Below are positions 53,212 through 61,165 of a stretch of DNA of 64,000 nucleotides, in pieces. Origin of the DNA: Clostridiaceae bacterium (lineage in GTDB: Bacteria > Bacillota > Clostridia > DSM-8532); the NCBI GenBank assembly GCA_012521705.1, contig JAAYLX010000039.1:1-64000 (forward strand). Direction: 5' to 3'. Under the pieces are notes generated by a model. It ran no database searches. It worked only from the letters and a program-made list of their open reading frames with translations, and was not told where the DNA came from. The number at the start of each line of letters is the position of its first letter. Within the stretch, counting starts at the first letter, position 1. Both the position numbers and the translations under genes were made by a program.

Positions 53212-53964
53212 ATGCACCCTTATTCAAATGGACTCATTCTGTACACAATACGGCCGAATGATACACTATATACGCTCTCACAACGCTTTGGAACTACTGT
53301 TCAGGCAATAATCGCCGCAAATCCCGGTGTAGATCTTAGAATACTTTATATAGGACAAAAGATTTATATTCCATATAATTACAATAACCCCAATCCTAAT
53401 AACTACAACCAACAACCCATGATAACCGAGGCTGAATTTGCATTCAGCAATCTTATACGCATGCTGTGGGAACAGCATATTACCTGGACGAGACTGGCAA
53501 TCATCAGCATGGTTTTTGATTTGCCGGATGTTGACCTTGTGATAAACCGCCTTTTGAGGAATCCCAGTGATTTTGCGGCAGCCTTTCAACCTTATTTTGG
53601 GGAGGAGACAGCTTCAAGGTTTGCCGATTTATTGAGACGGCACCTGGTGCTTGCCGCCCAGCTTGTGAATCAGGCCAAAGCTGGAGACAGCATGGCTGCA
53701 GCAGAAACTGAAAGAATCTGGTATGACAATGCACGAGAAATTGCAGCTTTTTTAGCAAGCATAAACCCGTACTGGTCCAGGCAGGAATGGGAGGACATGT
53801 ACTTTGACCATCTGAGTCTTGTAAAAGCCGAAGCGGTAGAAATGCTCAATCAGAATTATTTATCTGAAATAAACCTTTATGATGAAATGGAAAGACAGGC
53901 TTTAACCATGGCTGATGTAATGACGAGAGGCTTTGTCATGCTGTTCCCGGAACGATTCAGATAA
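53212..53964 (+). CDS. LysM protein with a helical C-terminal domain
   Basis: A 250-residue protein with one LysM domain (about residues 9-53: YTIRPNDTLYTLSQRFGTTVQAII...IYIP), which binds peptidoglycan or chitin-like glycan, then an Asn/Pro-rich linker (NNPNPNNYNQQ) and an all-helical domain of about 180 residues. The helical part carries WEQHITWTR, FDHLSLVKAEAVEML and YDEMERQALTMADVM motifs that look like a four-helix bundle with possible metal-binding His and Glu. No signal peptide is seen, which suggests a spore-coat or cortex protein made in the mother cell. The ATG at 53212 follows GGTGAG. Confidence 0.7.
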   Translation: MHPYSNGLILYTIRPNDTLYTLSQRFGTTVQAIIAANPGVDLRILYIGQKIYIPYNYNNPNPNNYNQQPMITEAEFAFSNLIRMLWEQHITWTRLAIISMVFDLPDVDLVINRLLRNPSDFAAAFQPYFGEETASRFADLLRRHLVLAAQLVNQAKAGDSMAAAETERIWYDNAREIAAFLASINPYWSRQEWEDMYFDHLSLVKAEAVEMLNQNYLSEINLYDEMERQALTMADVMTRGFVMLFPERFR

Positions 53965-54078
53965 AATTTCCAATAATAACCATGGCTTTCATAGTAAATT
54001 TTTTTCTGACTACTTTAATTTAAATCTACAGAAAATAATGTTGAATTATATCGAAGAAGAAAGGAGGAAAGAATTACT

Positions 54079-54516
54079 ATGAAAGTCAGAGATATAATGA
54101 CAAAAGAAGTGGCCTGCGTTAGTCCTGACTGTAAAGTAATTGAGGCTGCACAGCTTATGCAGAAACACAATGTGGGTTCAATACCTGTGTGCGATCAGTC
54201 CGGAGTCGTTGGAATTGTTACTGACAGAGATATTGTTGTGCGCAATATTGCTCATGGCAAGAGTCCTCAGGAAACTCCTGTGCGGGATGTAATGACCGGA
54301 CAGGTGAATACTGCCACCCCTGATATGGATGTGAATGATGTAACCAAAATGATGGCTAACCATAAAATCAGAAGGATTCCGGTTGTTGAAAACAACAAGA
54401 TAGTCGGGATGGTAGCATTGGGTGATATAGCAACCCAGAATCAGTTTAATTTTGAAGCTTCCGAAGCACTTTCAGAGATTTCAACACCTGCAAAACCCGA
54501 GCAATTGAACAAATAA
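54079..54516 (+). CDS. CBS-domain protein
   Basis: A 145-residue protein made of two CBS domains (about residues 7-58 and 72-125), the module that binds adenine nucleotides or S-adenosylmethionine. VGIVTDRDIVVR and VGMVALGDIATQ are the ends of the two copies. There is no other domain. AAAGGAGGA precedes the ATG. It is a single-gene unit with its own terminator. The regulated partner is unknown. Confidence 0.9.
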   Translation: MKVRDIMTKEVACVSPDCKVIEAAQLMQKHNVGSIPVCDQSGVVGIVTDRDIVVRNIAHGKSPQETPVRDVMTGQVNTATPDMDVNDVTKMMANHKIRRIPVVENNKIVGMVALGDIATQNQFNFEASEALSEISTPAKPEQLNK

Positions 54517-54532
54517 CATATCAATAAGTAGG

Positions 54533-54567
54533 GCAGGAAAAGTAAAAAACTTTTCCTGCTTTTTTTG
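54533..54567 (+). terminator. Terminator of the CBS gene
   Basis: GCAGGAAAAG (54533-54542) pairs with CTTTTCCTGC (54550-54559), then eight T residues. Confidence 0.9.
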
Positions 54568-54697
54568 TACATGTACCTAACCACCAAAATCCACAGAAGC
54601 CCTTCGTTGAACCATATTACGTTCACCTAAAATTCAGATAACGACAAAATTTGACAAATTTCTACAAATTTTTATCGAAATGATTGCATGTAAGTTG

Positions 54698-54728
54698 TTG
54701 ACATTGACGCAACGTAAAGCTTTACCAT
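54698..54728 (+). promoter_or_regulatory. MerR-type promoter with 19-bp spacer and palindrome
   Basis: TTGACA (54698-54703) and TACCAT (54723-54728) are 19 nt apart, the overlong spacing used by MerR activators. Within the spacer and reaching into the -10 is the perfect palindrome GTAAAGCTTTAC (54714-54725). This suggests that the regulator just downstream controls its own gene. Confidence 0.65.
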
Positions 54729-54749
54729 AGAGTCAGGAGGGGTGAGAAC

Positions 54750-55520
54750 ATGGAATACACAGTGCAAAAGCTCGCAAATATGGCGGGGATAAGCACAAGA
54801 ACACTGAGATACTATGACGAAATTGGAATTCTTAAGCCGGCAAGAATCAATTCGTCAGGTTACAGGATTTATGGCAAGGATGAAGTTGACCGTCTTCAGC
54901 AAATTTTGTTCTACAGGGAATTAGGATTGGGACTTGACGAAATAAAAAGTATCGTTACCTCACCTGCCTTCGACAGAGCAAAGGCGCTTAAGGAGCACAG
55001 AGTCAAACTTCTTGCAAAGCGCAGCCAGCTGGATTTGCTTATAAAAAATGTTGAGAAAACAATAGCTGAAACAGAAGGGAGAATGAAAATGAGTGACAAA
55101 GAAAAATTTGAAGGCTTCAAGCAAAAGCTTATTGATGAAAATGAAAGAAAATATGGGACCGAAATACGGGAGAAATATGGTGAAGACACAGTTGAAAAAT
55201 CCAATGAACATTTCAGGAACATGACCAAAGAAGAGTACGACCGTATGGTAAACCTGGAAAAAGAAATGCGGAAGACTCTGGCAGAAGCTATCAAGACCAA
55301 TGACCCGGCAGGGGAACTTGCACAGAAGGCCGCAGATCTTCACAGACAGTGGATCACATGCTGCTGGGGACAATATAATCCGGAGGCTCATGCTGGAGTT
55401 GCCCAGATGTATGTGGATGATGAAAGATTCACTCAATACTATGACAAGGATCAGCCAGGAACAGCAAAGTTTTTAAGAGATGCCGTTCTTGTCTATACAT
55501 CAAATTACAGGAACAACTAA
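54750..55520 (+). CDS. MerR-family regulator with TipAS domain
   Basis: A 256-residue regulator. The N-terminal MerR helix-turn-helix (1-70: YTVQKLANMAGISTRTLRYYDEIGILKPAR) is followed by a coiled-coil dimer helix (about 75-112) and a C-terminal TipAS domain (about 120-250), which in Streptomyces TipA binds thiopeptide antibiotics. An internal ATG in TipA gives a short, ligand-only form; here an in-frame ATG-rich site (MKMS, about residue 112) lies at the same place. GGAGGGG precedes the ATG. The regulon is probably its own promoter. Confidence 0.9.
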   Translation: MEYTVQKLANMAGISTRTLRYYDEIGILKPARINSSGYRIYGKDEVDRLQQILFYRELGLGLDEIKSIVTSPAFDRAKALKEHRVKLLAKRSQLDLLIKNVEKTIAETEGRMKMSDKEKFEGFKQKLIDENERKYGTEIREKYGEDTVEKSNEHFRNMTKEEYDRMVNLEKEMRKTLAEAIKTNDPAGELAQKAADLHRQWITCCWGQYNPEAHAGVAQMYVDDERFTQYYDKDQPGTAKFLRDAVLVYTSNYRNN

Positions 55521-55563
55521 TATAAGCAATAATCAAACGGATGAAAAATAAATTCAGCAAAAT

Positions 55564-55605
55564 AAAGGGCTGCCTCTTGAATAGTATTTGGTTCAGGACA
55601 GCCCT
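55564..55605. terminator. Terminator-like hairpin between convergent genes
   Basis: AAAGGGCTG (about 55564-55572) pairs with CAGCCCT (55599-55605), with inner pairing, and T-rich sequence on the right. Confidence 0.55.
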
Positions 55606-55633
55606 GACTTTATTATTAGGTTTTTTAGTTATG

Positions 55634-55876
55634 TCATGGCGTCTCCATAGGCTCTCCAGTTGTTTCAGGAGTTACTGTAGGCAAAATGTCCTCTGTCGGC
55701 ATCGGACTTGTCTCCGGCGGTGTTTCCAGAGGTTCCATTGTCTCTCCGGGTGTTTCTGTCGCCGGTGGGGTTGGAGAAGGGCTTTTTTTATCTTTGTCGG
55801 GGTTGCAGCCAACAGCTATTGATATGATAAGAATTAAAGAGAATATTAAGGTTACTGTTTTAAAACAACCTTTCAT
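55634..55876 (-). CDS. Small proline/threonine-rich lipoprotein
   Basis: An 80-residue protein: a signal peptide with lipobox AVGC (Cys24), followed only by a low-complexity tail rich in Pro, Thr and Glu (PTPPATETPGE...). It would be a lipid-anchored surface peptide. The second ATG (55876) has the GGAGG at right distance. No function is known. Confidence 0.65.
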   Translation of the reverse strand: MKGCFKTVTLIFSLILIISIAVGCNPDKDKKSPSPTPPATETPGETMEPLETPPETSPMPTEDILPTVTPETTGEPMETP

Positions 55877-56092
55877 ACGCATTCCTCCATGATAAGTAGT
55901 TTAAGTCTCTATAGATTATTTCCTGAAAACCTATAATTAACTCATAAAGGAAATTTCCTTTTTATGGTATCTAATAATTCTTTTCTTTCTTTTATTACTT
56001 TTATTAACTGTGATTGTATTAATTTTTAGGTGCGGCAAGGCTTTTGCCCGTTGCATAGAATAGTATGAGAAAAAAGTTTTGAAGGAGATACC

Positions 56093-56710
56093 ATGCATCA
56101 TAACAATTGGAATACTTTATCCCGCATGCCAACTTCACTTTCTGTAAATAACCCGTATGCCTATTCAGAAAATTTCTATATTCCAGTCCATAACATGCCG
56201 AACCATATGCCGCATGTTGATCCGCAGATGGGCTTCACCCCGTATACATCTCCCATTCCGGTCCAGTTGCAGGAGATTTATTCATATCCCCAGAATTTGC
56301 AGACAGCTTTGGAAATGATAGAAGAAGCTGTCCAGGGTGAAGGTGAAGACAGGGTGTTCTATCAGCATTTAATAAGTATGGCGCCCTCTGAGCAGGACAA
56401 GGAAATAATACGGGGAATCAGAGACGATGAAGTAAAGCATGCAGAGCTGTTCAGGCAGATTTACAGTCAGCTTACAGGAAGACTGCTTCCTTATCCGGAG
56501 GATGTATCAGTCAAGCCTCCCGCTTCATATTGTGACGGCCTCAAAAAGGCTATAACAGGTGAACAAAGTGCAGTTGAAAGGTATCGCAGAATTTTATACG
56601 CCATGGAAAACAGAATCCATGTAAATATGATGACAGAGATTATCACAGATGAACTGCGGCACGGGATCCTGTACAATTATCTATATGCCAAAAATAACTG
56701 CAGGGTATAG
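56093..56710 (+). CDS. Ferritin-like (rubrerythrin-type) protein
   Basis: A 205-residue protein. The first 65 residues are rich in Pro, Asn, His and Met and look unstructured. The rest is a four-helix bundle with two Glu...Glu/Asp-x-x-His pairs: EEAVQGEGED and DDEVKHAELF, then TGEQSAVERY and TDELRHGILY. This spacing is that of a diiron ferritin-like site. It lacks the rubredoxin centre. Spore-coat and oxidative-defence proteins have such forms; which applies is not clear. GAAGGAG precedes the ATG. Confidence 0.78.
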   Translation: MHHNNWNTLSRMPTSLSVNNPYAYSENFYIPVHNMPNHMPHVDPQMGFTPYTSPIPVQLQEIYSYPQNLQTALEMIEEAVQGEGEDRVFYQHLISMAPSEQDKEIIRGIRDDEVKHAELFRQIYSQLTGRLLPYPEDVSVKPPASYCDGLKKAITGEQSAVERYRRILYAMENRIHVNMMTEIITDELRHGILYNYLYAKNNCRV

Positions 56711-56837
56711 ACTAAGGCTATTATGGTTGTTTGATAAATGGTTAAGTCATTTGAAGCTATAAAGGCTTCTTTTTTTATTTCAGACTACATTAATTAAGAC
56801 CATTTAACATATTTGCGGCGTCCTTCGGACCTTTATA

Positions 56838-57629
56838 TTATCTGAACAAATAATTGTTGACCATTACTCCAAACAGCCCCCAGGCCGTCCCCAGCATGGA
56901 TCCGCCAATTACATCCCTCGGGTAATGCATTCCCACATACATTCTTGTCACACCAACCGCCAGGGCAAGGATATATAATATTAGAATATCAATCAGGTCA
57001 AGCTGGAAGTAATGAGAAAAAAGAGAAGCCATGAAAAATGCCTGGCTTGTATGTCCACTGGGAAAGGAATGCCCACCTGCCCGGTTTCCAACAATTCGTA
57101 TGTTTTTTAGGCTCACGTATGGCCTTGGCCTTCGGATAAGAAATTTCAGGGATTCTACCACCAGCCATAAGGATAAAGTGCCCAATGCAATTTCATAGGC
57201 AAAAATACGGTTGCCGCTCAAGTAGAAATAAACTGCGACCAAAAATGAAAAGACTCCGCTGCCTATTTGCGTCATGGCCAGCATCGTCCAGTCAACCCAG
57301 GGGGGACGGTCTCCCCATACATTAAAAACAGTGAATATCCAGACGTCAATTTTCTCTCCTGTTTTCCAGACAAGAGAGACCGAGACGACACAAAAAGTGG
57401 TTATCAGAACTGTGAGAAAAACGTTGGACTTTATCCGGTGCCATAATATTTCACGTGCGTCCTGCGGCATGAAAATGAGTAAAAGGATAAGAAGACTTGC
57501 GGTCCCAATTATCCAGAAGGTGATTGGGATTTTTCTTATGCAACTGATAAAGTTTTTGCATCTGCCATTTACGCTGAAATCGGACAAGTGCCGTATTTCT
57601 ACTGAATCATCGCTTCTCAATAATGCCAT
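56838..57629 (-). CDS. PAP2-family phosphatase
   Basis: A 263-residue membrane protein with about six helices. The three phosphatase motifs are all present: KFLIRRPRP, PSGHTSQA and the RMYVGMHYPRDVIGG block. It would remove phosphate from phosphatidate or undecaprenyl pyrophosphate. Its start overlaps the upstream lipid kinase gene by 23 nt, so the pair is translationally coupled and works on the same lipid pool. Confidence 0.88.
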   Translation of the reverse strand: MALLRSDDSVEIRHLSDFSVNGRCKNFISCIRKIPITFWIIGTASLLILLLIFMPQDAREILWHRIKSNVFLTVLITTFCVVSVSLVWKTGEKIDVWIFTVFNVWGDRPPWVDWTMLAMTQIGSGVFSFLVAVYFYLSGNRIFAYEIALGTLSLWLVVESLKFLIRRPRPYVSLKNIRIVGNRAGGHSFPSGHTSQAFFMASLFSHYFQLDLIDILILYILALAVGVTRMYVGMHYPRDVIGGSMLGTAWGLFGVMVNNYLFR

Positions 57630-58566
57630 TCAATTCACCTGAAATCTCTTTTGTTTCCGGAACCAACACAGTAGTTGTGTGACGTCTTATTTCAATGGTC
57701 ACTGAGCCTTCACCCAATGATACTCCGTCAGCCATAACCGGCATTGGAGGTTGTGTTTCAATTAATATTTTCTTTACCCTGAAATTCATAATGCGGGAAT
57801 CATCGAAAATAACATTTTGCAGCTTCATAATAAATCCTACCATTAAGTTTATTTTAGATGTATCTGTGCAAAAAAGCACATCCAAAAATCCATCTTTGTA
57901 GGATTCTGGTTCCCCAACTTCAAGGCGGCGGCCAACAAAAGGCATGTTGGATACCATCACAACATGACCGGTATTTGTGATTTCGTGCTTGTCGTTCAGT
58001 ATCAGACGAATTTTTGAGGGAGGGGAAGAAGAAAGAGTGGAGATTAATTCCCGGATCCCAGTGATATCGCCATGCTGAATTTTGTCGCCGGGGTCAAAAA
58101 GGGCGGAAAAAAGGCCCACTGAACATACCTCAAAAAAAGGCATGCTGATATTTCCGCATGTTGCAATTCCATTATCTATTTTTATCCGCTTTCCGGTCGT
58201 GAGGACCGATATTGATTCAATAATGTCTTCTGGTATTCCCAGGCTGTGGGCGATATTGTTCTGGGTGCCGGTGGGAATTATTCCAAGTGTTCCATTGGTA
58301 CCTGTCAGTGCTCTGGCAACAGCCGAAACAGTTCCGTCACCGCCGCAAACTACAAATGTATTCATTCCCTGTTCCATGGCTTCTCTCACAATTTTGGCGT
58401 AATCCGATGAAGGTTCGGTGAGATAAGGCTCGGGGACAAGGTTCCATTCCTGCAGTTCTTTAATTATGTCCATTAGTTGGACAGGGGATTCCCTGTTTGA
58501 CCCTGAAACAGGATTGAATATTAACTTGATTCTTTTGTGAGGTTGTTTGGCAGCAAGATCTATCAT
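57607..58566 (-). CDS. Diacylglycerol/lipid kinase family protein (YegS/DgkB-like)
   Basis: A 319-residue kinase of the DAGK catalytic family. FNPVSGS near the N-terminus, the GGDGTVSAVARAL ATP-binding motif and GIIPTGTQNNIAHSLGI are the family hallmarks. The C-terminal beta-rich domain with MADGVSLGEG is present. It would phosphorylate diacylglycerol or a similar lipid. I take the second of two adjacent ATGs (58566) after AGAGG; a start at 58593 lacks a ribosome site. Kinase and PAP2 phosphatase form a pair. Confidence 0.88.
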   Translation of the reverse strand: MIDLAAKQPHKRIKLIFNPVSGSNRESPVQLMDIIKELQEWNLVPEPYLTEPSSDYAKIVREAMEQGMNTFVVCGGDGTVSAVARALTGTNGTLGIIPTGTQNNIAHSLGIPEDIIESISVLTTGKRIKIDNGIATCGNISMPFFEVCSVGLFSALFDPGDKIQHGDITGIRELISTLSSSPPSKIRLILNDKHEITNTGHVVMVSNMPFVGRRLEVGEPESYKDGFLDVLFCTDTSKINLMVGFIMKLQNVIFDDSRIMNFRVKKILIETQPPMPVMADGVSLGEGSVTIEIRRHTTTVLVPETKEISGELNGIIEKR

Positions 58567-58751
58567 CATTCTTCCTCTTAATCCTTTGTGCATTTAAATA
58601 GTATAACCAACCGCAAGGATTATTTGCGATTTTTCTTATATTCTGACTTGTGGCTATTCAACAGAAAATCAGTTATAATTAATAATATTAAAAAGTTCTG
58701 ACATTTTTTTAGTTGTACATAATCAAGTAAATTGAAAAGGATGAAAAGTTA

Positions 58752-59465
58752 GTGAACAAAACTATTTGCGGTTGTAATAAATGCAATCATAAGCTCTGCA
58801 CCCAAAGGGTATCCATATTTTCTTCCCTAAATATTGAGCAGCTTGAAAAGGTTGGAGAGCTAATCAACCACAAAGAATATAAAAAAGGAGACCTTCTTAT
58901 TATGGAAGGGGAAAGCAGTGAAAGTCTTGTCATTATAAATGAAGGACAGGTCAAAGCTTTCAAGACCACCCAGGATGGGCGGGAGCAAATACTCTACATT
59001 TTCTCCGAAGGGGATTTCTTCGGTGAAAGGAACCTCTTGCGCGACTTTGCATCGCCCTACAGCGTGGAAGCTCTGGAAGAAACCCATGTATGTTTAATAC
59101 ATAAAAGTGATTTCCAAATACTCGTGAAATCTTTCCCCGACATTGCGGTTAAAATCATGGAAGAATTATGCCAGCGCCTGGACAGGCTCGAACACGCACT
59201 GGAAACCATGGGGGCCCGTACGGTTGAGGCAAGGGTAAGTTCAGTTATTCTGGAATTTGCAGAGAAGTATGGAAAGGAGCACCCCAAGGGAATCCTGATA
59301 GAGCTTCCGCTGAGCAGGGAAGGCATAGCAAACTACATTGGCCTTACCCGCGAAACAGTGAGCCGGAAGATGAGTCTTTTACAAAGCGAAGGAATCCTTG
59401 AGATGATTGGAAACAAGAAAATACTTCTTCTGGACAGGGTAGCACTGGAGAAAAACATCGAATAA
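58752..59465 (+). CDS. Crp/Fnr-family regulator with N-terminal Cys cluster
   Basis: A 237-residue regulator. The N-terminus carries CGCNKCNHKLC (Cys6, 8, 11, 16), followed by a cyclic-nucleotide-like beta roll (about 25-145), a dimer helix and a winged helix (about 165-237: LPLSREGIANYIGLTRETVSRKMSLLQ). Four N-terminal cysteines suggest an Fe-S cluster and redox or NO sensing, as in FNR. The start is GTG after AAAAGGATG. The flavodiiron operon lies directly downstream. Confidence 0.85.
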   Translation: MNKTICGCNKCNHKLCTQRVSIFSSLNIEQLEKVGELINHKEYKKGDLLIMEGESSESLVIINEGQVKAFKTTQDGREQILYIFSEGDFFGERNLLRDFASPYSVEALEETHVCLIHKSDFQILVKSFPDIAVKIMEELCQRLDRLEHALETMGARTVEARVSSVILEFAEKYGKEHPKGILIELPLSREGIANYIGLTRETVSRKMSLLQSEGILEMIGNKKILLLDRVALEKNIE

Positions 59466-59487
59466 ATTAATGTAAATATTTTATGGT

Positions 59488-59525
59488 ATAAAAGCCCTCT
59501 GTAAAAGAAGGCTTTTATTTTTTTT
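59488..59525 (+). terminator. Terminator of the Fnr-like regulator gene
   Basis: ATAAAAGCC (59488-59496) pairs with GGCTTTTAT (59510-59518), then a long T run. Confidence 0.8.
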
Positions 59526-59679
59526 ATAAAAAATTTACGGCTTTTTTATTATTATGAACCACGTCACAGTTTTTCCCTTTTTACTGATTTACTATAAAGA
59601 CAGAGCAAAAAATTATTAAGCATATCGGATTAATTATATTGAATAAAAACATTTAATGATATTTACAGGAGGTACGAAG

Positions 59680-60903
59680 ATGAAAAATATAGATATCGCA
59701 AACAAGATAAAATGGGTCGGTAAGGTTGACAACCGCAAGGTTCCTTTTCACCGCCTGATACTTGAAAAGGGGACAACATATAACAGCTATCTTTTAATGA
59801 CCGAAAAGCCAACAGTAATTGACACAGTAGATATTGAATTTGGCAAGGAGTATGTTGAAAACCTCAGAGAGGTAATCGACCCTGAAAGTCTGGCATATAT
59901 AGTAATTAATCATGTAGAGCCGGACCATTCGGGTGCGTTGCCAGCCCTGGCGTCAAAAGCCAAAAATGCCGTGATAGTAACCTCATCAAAAGGTGAAGTG
60001 CTCTTAAAAGAGATGTACCGCCTTTACAACAGGGAATTCCTGGTGGTCAAAGACGGGGATACCCTTGATATTGGAGGCGCTACCCTGAAGTTTTTCGAGA
60101 CCCCTTACCTTCATACCGAAGAAACAATGGTTACTTATGCGGTCGAAGAAAAAATTCTTTTCCCATGCGACATTTTCAGTACCCACATTGCTAATGACGT
60201 GTTGTTCAATGATTTGGCAAATGAACCCTATGAGGAAGACTTCAAAACATATTATGACCTTATAATGTCACCGCACAGGCCTTATGTCCAGGATATGATA
60301 AAAAAAATCAACAATCTGGATATTCGTTTGATTGCTCCATCCCATGGGTATATTTTAAGAAACAATGTCAAAGACTTCATTAATAATTACGATCAATGGA
60401 GCAGAATTTCAAGTGAAAACAAACCCCGTGTCGCATTGGTTTACAGCAGCATGACCGGCAATACTGCCAAAATTGCAAAGGCAATGGCACAGGGGCTTGA
60501 AAAGTCAGGCGTCGAGGCAGCCATAATCAATTTAAAAAATGTTTCAGAAGAAGAGGTTCTCAATACCGTCACCAACGCAGACGGACTACTTGTAGGAAGC
60601 TCGACAAGGTACGGGGATATGGTAGGGAAAACAGAAAGTTTTCTTGACGCCTTAAGTGAGATTCCTGCAAAGAGACCTGCCGCAGCCTTCGGTTCCTATG
60701 GCTGGAGCGGAGAAGCGATTTTTCATGTGGAAAACAAGCTCAAAAAAACAGGTTTCAATGTTGTGGACAGTAATTATCTTATTTCCCACAGGGGTGTTGA
60801 CACAAATCTTTTCCCATTAAGATTGCGTTTTGCAACCGAAGATGGGCTCAGACTTGCCGAAGAGGCAGGACGGGCCTTCGGTGAAATTGTGCTGACACAG
60901 TAA
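59680..60903 (+). CDS. fprA: Flavodiiron protein FprA
   Basis: A 407-residue A-type flavoprotein that reduces O2 to water or NO to N2O. The N-terminal metallo-beta-lactamase domain (about 1-250) holds the diiron motif NHVEPDHSG, with further ligands in the HTEETMV region, near FPCDIFSTH and APSHGYI. The C-terminal flavodoxin domain (about 258-405) begins VALVYSSMTGNTAKIA, which binds FMN. GGAGG precedes the ATG; an upstream frame extension to 59656 is unlikely. It heads a three-gene unit with the DUF1858 and DUF438 genes. Confidence 0.95.
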   Translation: MKNIDIANKIKWVGKVDNRKVPFHRLILEKGTTYNSYLLMTEKPTVIDTVDIEFGKEYVENLREVIDPESLAYIVINHVEPDHSGALPALASKAKNAVIVTSSKGEVLLKEMYRLYNREFLVVKDGDTLDIGGATLKFFETPYLHTEETMVTYAVEEKILFPCDIFSTHIANDVLFNDLANEPYEEDFKTYYDLIMSPHRPYVQDMIKKINNLDIRLIAPSHGYILRNNVKDFINNYDQWSRISSENKPRVALVYSSMTGNTAKIAKAMAQGLEKSGVEAAIINLKNVSEEEVLNTVTNADGLLVGSSTRYGDMVGKTESFLDALSEIPAKRPAAAFGSYGWSGEAIFHVENKLKKTGFNVVDSNYLISHRGVDTNLFPLRLRFATEDGLRLAEEAGRAFGEIVLTQ

Positions 60904-60921
60904 AAGAAAGTGGGTGTATCT

Positions 60922-61149
60922 ATGTCAAAGGTTATAGATTTGAATAAGCCTGTCAGGGATTTGATTGAGGAATATCCCGAAGCAGCCCGGATAATGAAGG
61001 AATTAGGGTTTGAAAGTATAACAAATCCGGCCATGCTGAATACAGCCGGCCGGTTTATGACTCTGAAAAAGGGTTCGGTAATGAAAAAAATTGATTTGGA
61101 AACAATAAAAAAACATTTTGAAGCTGAAGGCTTCGAAATAAAGGATTAA
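60922..61149 (+). CDS. DUF1858 domain protein
   Basis: A 75-residue protein that is a single DUF1858 domain (DLNKPVRDLIEEYPEAARIMKELGF...), the same fold as the N-terminal domain of ScdA/Ric iron-sulfur repair proteins. It lies 18 nt after fprA and 16 nt before the DUF438/hemerythrin gene, which would be the other half of a Ric-like protein. The ATG at 60922 is preferred to a GTG at 60910. Confidence 0.85.
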   Translation: MSKVIDLNKPVRDLIEEYPEAARIMKELGFESITNPAMLNTAGRFMTLKKGSVMKKIDLETIKKHFEAEGFEIKD

Positions 61150-61165
61150 TATGGAGGTGAATTAC

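Noticed and set aside
55541..55892. Plus-strand frames over the Pro/Thr-rich lipoprotein
   Set aside because: They are antisense of a low-complexity tail, while the minus-strand frame has a lipobox and GGAGG.
59540..59580. Fnr/Crp-type operator upstream of fprA (TGAAccacgTCACA)
   Set aside because: Only one half-site is reasonable and the spacing is off; not enough to call a site.
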